Shown here piece after piece: positions 11,658 to 24,200 of a stretch of 64,000 nt of DNA. The position numbers were made by a program, and so were the translations under genes. The number at the start of each line of letters is the position of its first letter. The stretch's first letter is position 1. A model generated the notes under the pieces. It did not search any database, was not told where the DNA came from, and was given only the letters and a program-made list of their open reading frames with translations. The DNA comes from Nymphaea colorata (taxonomy: Eukaryota; Streptophyta; Magnoliopsida; Nymphaeales; Nymphaeaceae): assembly GCF_008831285.2 (NCBI RefSeq), contig NC_045143.1, positions 15,029,151 through 15,093,150 of the forward strand. Reading direction: 5' to 3'.

Positions 11658-11939
11658 AATATGTTGCTGTGGGAACCGGGTCCATTCCTGGACCCGGTTC
11701 TATGGGGCGCGGGTACCGAGGCGGGCTCGGTACCCTAGGCGGCTCCTCCTCTCTCCCTCTTTATATTGTCACTTGTGTTTAGTGTTGAATTAAGTGAAAT
11801 ATAATTTTCTATCTCCTAGGGTTGCGGTGAGCACCTAGGTCAGAGCCTCCCCGTGGTTTTTCACCTCTTTCTGAGGTTTTCTACGTAGATTGTGTGTTCG
11901 TTCTCCACTCTCTCTCTCTTTGTGGTTCGTGTTTCTACA
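11652..11939 (+). repeat. 3' LTR of the intact copia element
   Basis: The 288-bp partner of the 5' LTR ends at TTTCTACA. It is followed by the second ACTCC target copy (11,940-11,944) and then by the interrupted hAT reading frame. Confidence 0.95.
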
Positions 11940-14137
11940 ACTCCAATGCAGCTTTTGTGAGAATACATTTTCAAGTAAGATTATTAAAATGAAACACCAT
12001 TTGGTAGGAACATCCAAAGGTAGCTCCATGCGTTGGAAAACCAAACAAACCTTTGCCTCCACTTGTACGTCAACAATGTTTACATATGCTTAATGTTTTA
12101 CATCAAAAAAAAGTAAAAAAACAAATGGAAGAGGCAGATGAAGGCTATAATGAGCCTTGGGAAGATGAACAAGAAGAAGAAGCTTAGGAAAATGTTGAAC
12201 ATGATGAATATGACAACACTCTAAGAACATAAATGGAGAGCTCAAGAGGTAGAGGGAAAGGAATCATGTATGAAGGAGGTCGATGTGGCTCATCTAGAAG
12301 GAAGAGAAGAGGTACACCAGATATTAGGGGTGGTCATCGACCTGGTGGTAGAGTTCTCAGTGGTAGGTCTAGTGTTGGTTATATTAAAAACTTTTTTCCC
12401 TTCATCTACTGGCCCAAGTTGTTAGCCCTAGATTCGTGCTGCTATGACATCTAAAGATATGCTACATCAGGCACAAATGACGATAGCAAAATGGTTTTAT
12501 GATGCATGTATTCTCTTTAATGCAGCTAATTCCTTTCAGTTCCAAGCTATGGCAGATGCAATTGCTTCTATAGGCCCCGAATTCAAAATGTCATCATATA
12601 ATCAATTGAAGTGCAAATTACGGTGAAAGAAGTATCGAAAAATTGCAATCAGTTGAAATTATGTTGGAAGGAAACATGTTGCTCCATTGTCTCAGATGCA
12701 TGGACCGATACACGGTCAAGAACACTTGTGAATTTTCTTGTTTATTGATCTAAAGGTACAATGTTCTTGAAATCTCATGATTTGTCTGATGTTCCTAAGA
12801 CTGCTAAGAATTTGTTCAATGTTTTTGATAATGTCGTACAAGAGGTTGGACCTACAAACATTGTACAATTTATTACAGATAATGCTACAAATTATAGAGC
12901 TGCAGGGGATATGTTATTTCAAAAGTATAGAACATTTTATTGGAGTCCATGTGTCACTCATTGTGTTAATCTAATGCTTCAAGATTTTAGTGAGATGCAT
13001 AATATGAAATCAGTTGTTGATCAATGCCAAGAGATTACAAAAGTTATCTACAATCATGCATATGTATTGAGTTTAATGAGAAAATTTACAAAAGGAGTTG
13101 AATTAATACGACCTACACAAACTAGATTTGTCATAACTGTATTAACTGTGCAGAGTATAGTGAAACAAATAACTCCGTTGAGGCAGATGTTCTCTAGTGA
13201 AGAAGAATGGGCTGCATATCCACATGCTCATAAAAGAAATTCTTCTTTAGTTGTGGATATTATATTTAATAACGAATTTTGGGAATCATGTGTAAAGCTA
13301 TTGAAGGTCTGTGTTCCATTAGTTAAAGTTCTCAGGTTAGCTGACAGCGAGGATAGGTCTTACATAGGATACTTATATGAGGCTATGGATAAAGCAAAAG
13401 AAGCAATTCGAGACAACTTGAAAATGAAGAAAAAATTATATATGCCCATATGGAAGAGTATAGATAAAAGGTGGACTGGACAACTTCATCAACCTCTTCA
13501 TGAAGCAGCTTACTATCTAAATCCTGCAATTAGATTTTCTATTACATTTAAGATGGACAGAGAAGTCACGCATGGTTTGTTAAATTGTATTGAAATGTTA
13601 ATGACAGATACTTGAGTACAAGATGTTGTGCACAATGAGTTGGATCTATATGTTAGTGGATGCAAAAGGAATTGGAGTGTTTTCCAATATATCTACAACA
13701 AGAGAAGGAATAAGATTGAACATAAAAGGTTGAATGACCTTGTCTTTGTTCGATATAATTTGAGGTTGAAACAAAGGTAATAGCTTAATATTTATAGTTG
13801 TTTACAATATATTTATATATAATTATCTATTAACAAGTTTTTTCTTGTTTAACATAAATAATTACAAAAAGCATCAACAAGAAAGCACACATCTCAGTTT
13901 GATCCTATCAGCTTAGAAATCTTTGAAGATCTAGAACCATGGATTGAAGAAGAACCAACTATAATATTTGATGATGAAGATCTTCAATGCTTCAACCTTG
14001 AACATGAAGCAACAAAATTTGTTGATGAAGGAGAGCCTGCTGGATATGTTGGTGAGGATCTTCAAATTCATGAAGATGAAGATGAAGAAGAAGATGGAGA
14101 TGAGGATGAGAATGAAGATGATGAAGATTATGAATGA
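11940..14137 (+). pseudogene. hAT transposase copy A (BED finger to acidic C-terminus), decayed
   Basis: The piece resumes at the copia 3' border with LQCSFCENTFSS followed by HH, the C-x2-C...H-H pattern of a BED zinc finger that binds transposon ends. A basic, glycine-rich linker follows (12,233-12,390). The core domain is broken by stops until an open 284-codon stretch at 12,761-13,615 carrying VQFITDNATNY and FYWSPCVTHCVNLMLQD, both typical of hAT catalytic regions. After a TGA at 13,613 an internal deletion removes sequence up to the dimerisation region (NWSVFQYIYNKRRN, about 13,670-13,780). An acidic tail (EPWIEEEP, then E/D runs) ends at 14,137. Several stops make it non-functional. 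Confidence 0.85.
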
Positions 14138-14231
14138 GAGTCGAGAGTGCTTTAATTTTATATTGGCATTGAACATTTTCACAATTTCATTATCATCTTG
14201 TGATGTAATACATAACATTTAAAACTTGTAG

Positions 14232-16003
14232 CAGATGCATCCATTCCCTTCAATGCAACAAACTCTTATCATTTCAACATATAGCAGATGTGATTGCTAG
14301 TGCAGGTCGAGGGTATAAAATGCCCTCGTTTCATAAATTGCGAAGTAAAATTCTCAACAATGTAGTTAGAGATGTCAAGGCATATTGTGATGAACTAAAA
14401 TTGAGCTGGAAAGCTACAGGATGCAGTGTAATGGCAGATGGGTGGACAGACATCAAGAACAGAACATTGGCAAACTTCCTTGCATATTGCCCTCTTGGTA
14501 CTATGTTCTTAAAATCTGTTGATTTGTCTGATACTCCTAAGACTGCTGATGTTTTGTTTGAGATTTTTGATAAAGTTATACAAGAAGTTGGGCCTCAAAA
14601 TGTCGTACAATTTATCACTGATAATGCAACAAATTATAAAGCTGCAGATGAAATGTTAGCAGCACGATATATGACATTTTATTGGAGTCCATGTGCTGCT
14701 CACTGTGTAAATCTTATGCTTCAGGATCTTGGTGAAAGAGATGATATGAAGTTGACAGTTCATAGATGACAAGAAATCACGAAGTTTATTTATAATCAAG
14801 CAAAAAACTCCTCTCAGGCAGATGTTTTCAAGTGATGATTAGGCTACATATCCACAATCCTATAAAAGAAAGGTTACGACAGTTGTGGATACCATCTTCG
14901 ATGCTGACTTTTGGGAATCATGTGTGCAGTTATTGAAGATTTGTGTACCTCTAGTGAAAGTCCTCATATTAGTTGATAGTGAAGATAGACCTTCTATTGG
15001 ATATTTATATGAGTCTATGAACAGAACCAAGGAGACCATTAGAGATAATATGAAGGGAAAAAAGAAGTTGTACATGCCTATATGAAAGATTATAGATGAA
15101 AGGTGGTCTGGACAACTTCATCCTTCATGCAACAGCCTATTATCTAAATCCTGCTATTAGATATCTTCCCACTTTTAAGAAGGACAGAGAAGTCGAGTAT
15201 GGCATGTTGGATTGTATTGAGGTATTAGTAAGTGATAATAAAAAACAAGACGCTATCCATATGTCGATCAACAAATATGATACGGCTTCTGGTATCATGG
15301 CGAGAGACACAGCAGTTCAATGCAGCACAACTATGCGTCTAGGTATTAGAAAAAGAGACTTGATACTTTTTGTTGTTTAGCTTCTATTCTACCTTCTCAT
15401 ATATTTATTTTATCTCATTTTTACTTCTCATCTGTTATTAGATTTGTGGTGGAAAAGGTTTGGGCATGATTGCCCAGAATTAAGGAAGCTTGCAATTAGA
15501 ATCCTCAGCCAAACATGTAGTGCAACTGGATGTGAAAGAAATTGGAGTGTATTTCAGCACATCCACAGTAAGAAGAGGAATAGGCTGGAACATAAAAGGT
15601 TGAATGACCTTGTTTTCGTTCGTTATAATATGAAGTTGAGACAAAGGTAAACATTTGTTATATAAAATAGCAAATTCTAATATATATTTTAATTTCTCAC
15701 AATTTGTTAAATTTTTCTCTTGTTAGGCAACTAGAAACAACATCTATGAGGAAGCATCACACTCAATATGATCCTATCAACATTGACCATTCTGATATAT
15801 TAGATTCTTGGGTTGAAGAAGAACCATCTGCAATACTTGATGAGGATGATCTTGATTTTTTGAACCTTGAAGGAGCAGCAGAGATTATTGAAGAAGGAGA
15901 GGCTAGGGAGCAATGGAATGTTGGTGACATTCCATTTGCAACAGAGGGGATAGAAGAAGCACTTAATGAAGAAAATGAAGATGATGATGCAGATGACGAT
16001 TGA
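14232..16003 (+). pseudogene. hAT transposase copy B, tandem partner of copy A
   Basis: Copy B starts at the point equivalent to about 12,500 in copy A (DASIPFNATNSYHF against DACILFNAANSFQF) and repeats the same order: MADVIASAGRGYKMPS, a 159-codon open piece at 14,290-14,769 with VQFITDNATNY and FYWSPCAAHCVNLMLQD, a broken middle, an intact dimerisation segment (15,444-15,650, GCERNWSVFQHIHSKKRN) and a long acidic tail (15,704-16,003). It has no BED finger. Stops and a deletion near 14,815 disrupt it. An intron with GT-AG-like edges may lie between the dimerisation segment and the tail (about 15,648-15,726), as in copy A. Confidence 0.85.
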
Positions 16004-16329
16004 TGAGGCTTTTTGTTGAATCATGAAATAAGATAACTATGTCTATATGTTTTGACTTCTGAACTTATGAATTGTGATGTAATCGAATACTCTTCAGCTG
16101 CTTAGTATGTTATTTTGATTTTTGAATGTTTGATTTCTTATTTTGGAATGTGTTGTTCATATTCATACTTCATAGTTCATACTTCATATACATGAATGAT
16201 GAATGTTCCTTTAAATACATTTTTCTTGATTTTTTCTGATTTTTGCTTGCTTTTTCGGATTTTTTTAGAATTGTTCTGATTTTTTTCTATTTTTATAATT
16301 TTTTAATATTTTTTACAAATTAAAAAATT

Positions 16330-16437
16330 AATTTTACGATACGTTACGATACGTTACGATACATTTACGATATGTTACGATAGGGCATATAGGTCGGCCC
16401 GACCGATACGCGATACGATACGGCAGTGATAACATTG
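16330..16437 (+). repeat. Right-end TACGATAC cluster of the hAT element
   Basis: At least five TTACGATA(C/T)G-like words occur within 100 bases, followed by GCGATACGATACGG. The same word, in both orientations, clusters at the left end (5,830-6,210). Repeated short words inside both ends are typical of hAT transposase binding regions. Confidence 0.5.
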
Positions 16438-17415
16438 CTTATATTATGTGCAATTATATTATATAATTTTTGTTCTTTAAGTACAGACTGTAGTACTTTA
16501 ATTACATATCTTATATCAATGGGAAGGTGAAAAGTCACATTCTTTTCAAATTAAATCCTGTAATTTTATTATACACTGTTATATACCATATATACTTATA
16601 TTATGTGCACTTATTATATAATTTATGTTCTTTAACTACATATTGTTGTACTTTAATTACATATTCTATACCAACTCATCAAGAGGAAATTCCCGCCATA
16701 CGTTAAGTACATATTCTATAAAACCAATGAATTTCTATATAAATCTTATGTGCTCTAAAACATATTTTGTGGAACCTGTGCCAGCCTTCTTACCCATGTT
16801 AAAACCTACGTTTATTGTAAAAAGACCACCAGTTTCTCGTTTAATGCATGCCTAGTAATCAGAGAAATACGTGCAGACCTCACTTTTGCAACCTGAATAC
16901 AATTTATTTTCTCATTTGTGAGGGTGTTTTGTGTGTTATATTTATATTATATGTTATATGTACAATCTGTTGTAAACTTGTAATGTATATTATATGTACT
17001 GATTTGATATGATTTTTGTTTGAAATGATTCAAGTGAAATAGTCTATAACGTGTATAACTGAAATAGTCTATAAGCATTTTCCAGCATCAACTACAACAG
17101 AACATCACAGTTTTCCAGTATGTAAACAAGCTGGAAATGTATTGTTAATCTGTCATGTAAACAAAAAAAGAACAGTTTTTCATGTTTTACTTTTTGGCTT
17201 TACTTACAAAGTATAATCATTCAATTAGAACAAAACAGAACAGTTTTTCAAGTTTTACTTGGCATAGAAGCTTACAGTTCAGTCAGTAAGTACATAATTT
17301 TATTATGTAATGGTTAACATAACTAAAAAAAAACAAAAAAAAAAAAAGGTTACCTTTTTTGCCTAGGGGCGCCTAGTCCCACCTAGGCGCTGCTTGGGCA
17401 CCTTGACAACTAAGA
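16438..17415 (-). mobile_element. CCTAGGCG-family non-autonomous element, copy 1 (truncated)
   Basis: Read on the minus strand, the element starts near 17,415 with CTTAGTTGTCAAGGTG and GCGCCTAGG words. It continues through a segment shared with copy 2 (landmarks at 16,848-16,868 and 16,525-16,537) and stops at the hAT right border instead of its own second terminus. An internal duplication is visible (about 16,437-16,525 against 16,590-16,690). No coding capacity was seen. Confidence 0.6.
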
Positions 17416-18202
17416 GAGAGCAACTAGACAGCCTTTTTGTTGGCCAAACTAGCTTCAACCAATGATAAGAAGCACCTAGAAAACTAAGCATCTGGACTAG
17501 AGGCCTGACTGTGCCTTTTTTGTATTTGAAAAATTAAGGGAACTGGTAAAGGTCTGCCAAACCGCAGCTTCCAAGCCCAAGGGAGAAAAGAAAACCTTCA
17601 TTATTTTTGGGATAACAAGAAGCCCTCCAATAAAGGGCCCACTAAATGAGCAGAACTTTTAATTTCTGGCAAGCACCTCTACGGAACAGAACTGCATAGC
17701 CGAGGATATTCTCTAGGTTCTTCACTCCTAACACCTTCCCAACTATCGTCACCCTCTATCTTCTAGCAATGTGCTGAACAAGAATTTGATTGACCTCTTG
17801 GAGAAAGGATGAAAACTGAAAAGAGCAGAGTTGGAGGAAATTGGTAAAGAATGATGGGTCCTTAGAAATTAGAATGAAACAGGCTCGCAAGTGAAATGTT
17901 AAAAAGGGGGCTCAGAGAACTAGAGAACTTAGCTCGAAGCACACGGGGCAAATACATGTAACATTATCATGGTCCCACCTTGAACATCCAGGTGGTTTAT
18001 TGTCTTAAAGCCTAAAGGAGCCACATAAGCAAGAACAGCAGAAGCATCAAAAGGTTTGGGGTTGAAGACGTCCCTTGCAAATTCAGGAGAAACAAATATT
18101 TTTTCCTGTAGTGAAAAATCCAATATCCAGGCAACAAGGATGGTACCGGTTGGACGTAAGCAACTGAACTGAATGGCATTTAATCGGTTAACCCGGTACA
18201 AT

Positions 18203-18242
<40 letters not shown>

Positions 18243-20888
18243 GCGTTTTTATTGTGAGGATGATAGGTTTTATATTACTGTTTTTACAAATGAAAGCGCC
18301 TTCAATGCCTTGTTAGCAATGTTACGGAAATCGGATCGAATCTGGAAGCCTAACGATTCAGCGGACAGATGAATCGGATCGGAATTAGAATACTTCATAA
18401 ATCGAATTGACCAAAAATGCCCTGTAATTTAGAAATAAAATTGAGAAAATGAATATCAGGAAAAAAAAAGAGGACAATTTTAAAAAATAACAAAAAAGCA
18501 TAGACAGTCTAGAAAAATTAAAAGATGATCGTTTTCATGTTCAGTTTGCATGAAACACATATTAAACGCAAAAACAGCTGCACAAAGAGCGAACGACATT
18601 TTATTTATTGAAGAATGTGTTGCTTACGAAGCCCATAAAACTCACCGTAACAAGAGAACATGCTTATTGTCCATCCATAAAGCACCAGAATTTCTTCCCT
18701 CTGAAATTGAACAATTACGACGCTCACAATGTGCAAGAGAAGAATAAAGCAAGAAACAATAACGATGAGGTGGACTAACATCAATAAAAAGGAACGGAAG
18801 TAACAAGAAGCTCTAGTACCCAAAATCGTCACCAAATGAATCCAAAATCAGAAGGAGAGGAAAGAGGAACAGGCCGAGACGAGGAACAGGACGCCGGACA
18901 GCGGCAGATAGCAGAGCCGCCCGGTGCGGACGACGGACGCTGGTTGCTCATGAATTAGCAACAGCAATGACGGTCCAGAGAAAACCCGTTCGGGGTATCG
19001 GTGGGCTTTTAAAGTCTTCAAGGGTAAAACAGGCAATTTAGCCTGAAGCGGCCAAGTCATGCTGGCCTCGGAGAGATCCCGACAAAGGAGAATCTCCTGA
19101 CACCTGTAAGCTTCTGAATCAAAAACTGAAACGACTCGACTTCTGGCCGATTCGAGGCACCCTTAATATCAGTGTGTCTTGACATTTGTCTTATGAAAAG
19201 GGTGGGATTTTTGCGCGCTATTTCATGTTTCCTTTAAAATAGGAGATGATGCACCTTAATGGCACCAAAATTTTAGAAGCGAAAAGAATAAACCCAAAAG
19301 AGGAGATTTTTCACAACGTTTTCTTATTTGAAAATATCATCTATTTATCAAAATTTAATTAAGATACATTATTGAAGATATAAGCTTTATTACATTATTT
19401 TTAAAAAATAAAAATGACCATCGAATACTAATAAAAAATAATCGAGCAGGTATCATTTAAAATAAAATTGAAATCTTAAAATTAAATACGGTTTATATTT
19501 TGGCAAGATTTAAAAGACAGCGTATACATAAAACATTTAATAGTAGCTCCTTGTGCACCATCAAAAATTTTATTCACCCCCACAACATAACAAGCAGTCA
19601 AGGGACTTTTAATAAAAAATGTACTCAAATGAAAATGTTTCAAGAAAAATGCAGCCACCCATTTAATGATGCCTTTCAAGGAAAGAAGGTACATGAATAG
19701 ATGTCCGTTTTCTTGGCCCTTGAATGAAGCCATGCTCTTTTCAAAAAGAAAAAATAAGACAATGTTGAAAACTCGGACGACACTTAAATTTTAGAGGAGC
19801 ATTCATGCTCAGTACTACTAATTTTTTTAGCTGTGAAGTTGCCCATCCCGAGCCAAACGTCGCTTCGTCCGCTGGACTGCATCTAAAGAGACAACAATAA
19901 ACAGGGCTCTAGTCGAAATTACTGCGCAAATCCCATGAATAAAATGCATCAGTCGCACATATAGAAAGGTGGCCATGGGTCATATCCCTCGAACCTTGCC
20001 TGTCAAGTAATGTTGATTGACGAGGTTAAAAACCTGAGCTCTGAGATACACAAGTTCTTTTACAGACAAACACAAAGTTGTAATAAAAGTTTACAGTCAG
20101 TAACCTTACTAAGATTTGGAATGCTTAGATTAGATGACCTCTTCTGTTTTGTTCATAACAATTTCGTAAACGAAAAAGGTTAAACATTTCTCAATAAAAC
20201 TACGGGCCAAAACATGACAACCCATTAAATAGCAGTTGACGCATCTCATCCGACTGTATACGGAAAGATGCCGAGGATGAAATTTCTTTTTGAAGGAAAA
20301 AAAACCCTCCACTTCCAGAGAAAGAAACAGTTAGCATGGTTACGACACCACTGCATAGTCAATCACGTTTGCCAAGAACTAGAAAAATGAAGTGAAAAGG
20401 ATCTAGTTCTGGCCACTGAATTGTGAGAAAAATTGGTCAAACGAACCAGACGGATTTCAGAGAGGTTTATATGTTACAAATTGGCAGGGTTCAGGAAGGA
20501 TATAGTAAAGTGGCAGGAAGGAAAGAAGGAAAGATGAGGAAGTGCAAAGGCATTTAATGTAAGAAAAAAAATTCAAATTTTTTGGGTTTCATCAGACTCA
20601 TTTGAATATTTTCCAGATTTACCCCAATATCATAATATTCACTGCCGGGCACTTGTATATACATTTTATACACAACTACCTATCATAGAGATCATCAAAC
20701 ATATACCTTTTCCAAGTTATCCCTATAGTTATGACAAATTCTGTTTTTACTATATCTACAAATAAACATAAGGCATCTAATTATGACTTGGAAAATCACC
20801 GGATACTACCCTCTGAAGAAAGGTTTGAACACCACCCACCACAACGACACCTTTTTTTCATACACAAAATAGTAAAACGGATCATTAA
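17416..20888. other. Intergenic DNA with a CT microsatellite
   Basis: A (CT)n tract lies at about 18,205-18,237. The minus-strand frame 17,929-18,240 begins in that repeat, but its later part (FVSPEFARDVFNPKPFDAS, about 18,030-18,110) looks non-random and could be an exon or relic of an unidentified gene. A moderately GC-rich patch lies at 18,850-19,150. No family was recognised. Confidence 0.35.
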
Positions 20889-21297
20889 GGGCCTATTTAA
20901 ATAGGCAGAATTCTACTGTAGAGATAAAACTTTAGTTCAAATTTTATGAAAAGTTCCATAAGAAACGAATGCGCAACTTTAGTTTCGAGAGTTTAGAATG
21001 AGTTATGGAACTTTAATACCAGCATTAAAGTTTCACCTAAACAAGTAAAACTTTAATGCTGGAACAATTTTTTTTGACTGTTTAGTCCTCGTCTTCTTTC
21101 CCTCGCACCTTTTCTCAGTTCAAGTAATATTGTAATTCATTTTAAGCAAAAATGAAACTAAAATACTCAAACAAAAGTTCCAGTCCGTTGAACAAAATGG
21201 GGCGTAAGAAAGGTGGTACAAAACTTCTATAAAAATGTGTAGTATTAAATACCCAGCATTTTGACGCCTGGGTATTTAGTTTCACTTATACAGACCC
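20889..21297. mobile_element. Candidate PIF/Harbinger-type MITE with internal hairpin
   Basis: The ends are imperfect inverted repeats: GGGCCTATTTAAATA at the left, and GGGTCTGTATAAGTG when the right end is reversed. This resembles Tourist/Harbinger termini. The flanks are TAA (left) and TCA (right), one change from a 3-bp target duplication. Inside is a perfect 15-bp inverted repeat (CCAGCATTAAAGTTT at 21,019-21,033 and its complement at 21,048-21,062). There is no coding capacity. Confidence 0.45.
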
Positions 21298-24200
21298 TCA
21301 GTAACAAATCAAATTTAGTACTCAAGGTAAGTCCTTCATAAACCTGGTTCCGGGAGTTTACTACTGCAGCCGTAGTGGCATGCATAAAACAAGAGACCAA
21401 TTGTTGAAATAAACGGAACTTAATTGACTAACACGCCCACCTAAGTGAGAAAGAATGTGACCAGAGCCCAAACGTACCGGCCGAAGAGATCGGACTTCGG
21501 CAAACCAAGATCGAGTGAATGCACATTTTCTCATTTTTTACATCTTGTCAAATGGACTCTTGTTCACCACATTGCTCCATCCTCAAAACAATATCCGCAT
21601 GTGATGTCTCGGGGCAGTCTTTAGCTTAAAACAATTTATCCACTTTCTCTCAGTTTTTTACTTTGAAAGACAAAAGATATTTGTATAATGTGAATTCGTT
21701 AATAAAAGGCATTATAGAACTCATCAAGGCAACATTTTTTATCCCCATCCTGGAAGGAAGGCCCTTCCTTTCAGAACATTTTTTTTTATTTTATTTTTTA
21801 CAATTAAAAGCAGCAAACAGCACAAGCACTGGATGCCTTTTATAATAATATTTCATCCATATGATAACTACCTAAAATGAGAACTTGAAAGTCTATTGTG
21901 AGATGTGACTTGAAATTTTAATTTTATATATTAATTTAAAAACATAAAAAGAGACATACTTTGAAGTCATGCACTATAGTGATATTGGCTTTCCATTAAA
22001 AAAAAAAAATTGAAGATCAGCTGTGTTTCCCTTCGCAAATTCTTTATCAGTAAAAAGCAGAAAAAAAAAAAAACAGAACTTGGTGATTTTTCCACTAGAA
22101 TGCATCAAATTTTCCAAGCTCCAGGAAAATACGCGGCGTAGTCAAGATAAACGATGCACGAAACCTAGTCTTGTATATAAGCAATGTGAAGATTAATATA
22201 GACAGATACCTTCAATTCAGGCATCCATAGTATCCCCCTCTCCTTCTATCCGGGCATTGACCAAATAAAATAGACCAAGTAAAAAACGTCCAATGCAGAT
22301 AAAAGCATTGCCCAAAGGCGTATATAGTTATATTAATATGTGAGGAAACACGTCCCTCTGACGTTGACAATAACCAGGCACACAGATGCTACAGTTGTCA
22401 CATATCCTAATGATTCCATTTGGATGCCAGAAGGCAGAAAATGTGTACATATGATCTATTCGGCGTTGCAGATGATGATATGACATGGAAATGAGGAGAG
22501 GGGAAATGCATGTAAAAAGCAAAGGAGCAGATACAAGAGTAAACACAAGACGGAAAAGCAATAAGCACATACCTATAGGCCCATGCATTTTGGTATTGTT
22601 TAAGACTGAGCCTTTCTTACAGTTCCTGCAGGCAAGAAATATACCATAAATACAAAATTTGGTCAAAAACCAGTTTTCGTACTAAATTCATGTAAAAGAT
22701 AGGAGCCAAAAGAAAGCGAGTTTCGTGAGAGTTCCCAAGTATTTAAACGACAAACTTGGACGCTTCACTTTCTCTTCGCAACCAAGAGGAAACACCTACG
22801 CTAAAATGTAACCTGTTCAGGGAACAGCAATTGCCGTCAATCTGCCTAACAATTCTGAGGCTTGAAATGTGTAAATATTCAAAAATCCAGTATCAACGAA
22901 CGACATAGAAGACAAAAATTCCTCACCACCTAAGCAGTGCATGTCCTCTGGTAGCGTTGGGCCAGAAATAAAATACTGGTAGTCAAGGGCACAGAGGCGA
23001 GATCCAACAAGCTGGTAGTGAAGTACACGAGTGAAGTTGGAATTTTGTTTGTCAAGGAACCATGAAGTAGTAGTGGTCTTTACTAGTACATGCGGTAGAG
23101 GACACTTAAACAACACATTATGTTCACTCTCTCTAGAAACTGAGATCGACATAGCTTTTGGATAAATAAAGCAGCACCTCCCAAGGCAAACAAGGCATTA
23201 TGCACAATATTTGTAGATAGCAAGATGAGACGGTTTGCTTTTATTCTGAAAGTGAAAGTTAACACGTATTGCACAGAGATACTGTTCACTTAGTCTTGCT
23301 CCTTTACACCCGGATTGCCCGAGGCAGAAAGACATCGTGAAGAATATGTCTTCCATCTGCAAAAGGGTAACTCAAGATTTCCAACCCACAAACAAGAGCA
23401 CTCGTATTACCGTTCAAAATCTCCAAATTGTGAGAAACGGATCACTTGTTTACATAGAGATCCAACAATCACAATCGAGTGATGATCTTCAACTCTGAAC
23501 TTTGCTCCTGGAAAAATATGATATATGCATGTCAACTGCCTATACGAACCCCACAAAATGTTGGAAACATTAAACAAAACTGATGAGATAAAATAATTGG
23601 AAAAATGCATTTCCAAGGCACTTTAAATGAGAATCTAAATACAGTTTGCTAAACCCAGTCATCCCAGATTCAGAACGACTCAAAGGGTCTATTGCAACAA
23701 CACTGCAGAAAATGGATACATTTTGTGACAATAAATTGTGGCGATTCAATTGCATTTCAATAGCAGAAATTAAGATAAAGACAGGCAGCAGTCCAGGTTG
23801 CTGGACATGCATTACAACATAATTATTTCAGAAGCCTCCTAACTGCTAGTTGCAAGAAGGATTTGGAAAAATACGTGGACATCATTTTAGAATTGAAATA
23901 CTTTATCTTGAGAGAGCAATTTATCTACACAATTCCAGTCCTTAGCAAGGTGAATACTGTGAAAGTTGAATTTTGAACTAGTGGAGATGCAGATATATCA
24001 CATTCAGTGAACACCCTGGAGTTCACAGTAGAAATCATGGTTAATGCTCCTCAAAATTTCCATTACAGTGCAATCTTATTAAGCAGCTTAAATTACATAC
24101 AAGAGAGGTCCACAAAGCCATGATGAACGCACAAATTCTTGCTGAGGCCATCTTTCCCTATAAAATTGCTCCATGAGTATAGATTGATAGCAAGCCAAGG

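Larger units (their letters stand above)
6622..11939 (+). mobile_element. Full-length Ty1/copia LTR retrotransposon, structurally intact
   Basis: The element is 5,318 bp. It has 288-bp LTRs starting TGTTAGAATATG and ending TTTCTACA, a primer-binding site directly after the 5' LTR, a purine tract at the 3' LTR edge, and one uninterrupted gag-pol frame. The 5-bp target duplication ACTCC is present at 6,617-6,621 and 11,940-11,944. The two LTRs differ at only two places (6,781 C versus 11,811 A; 6,852 C versus 11,882 T), so insertion is recent. The order protease, integrase, reverse transcriptase, RNase H defines Ty1/copia. I do not assign a named lineage. Confidence 0.96.
6086..16437 (+). mobile_element. 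Degenerate hAT-superfamily DNA transposon, host of a nested copia element
   Basis: A composite unit is inferred from transposase remains in one orientation (BED finger, catalytic core, C-terminal dimerisation region) and from similar ends. The left end has CAGTGTTGTACG followed by GTATCGTA clusters. The right end (about 16,335-16,437) has repeated TTACGATACG words and finishes GGCAGTGATAACATTG, which in reverse starts CAATGTTATCACTGCC. These ends are only roughly inverted and no 8-bp target duplication matches across them, so the exact borders are uncertain. The transposase carries stops and deletions and cannot be functional. The copia element at 6,622-11,939 splits it. Confidence 0.55.

Noticed and set aside
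12100-12460. A separate small gene for the glycine/arginine-rich 73-residue frame at 12,233.
   Set aside because: It sits between the BED finger and core of the hAT copy and is the normal basic linker in decayed form.
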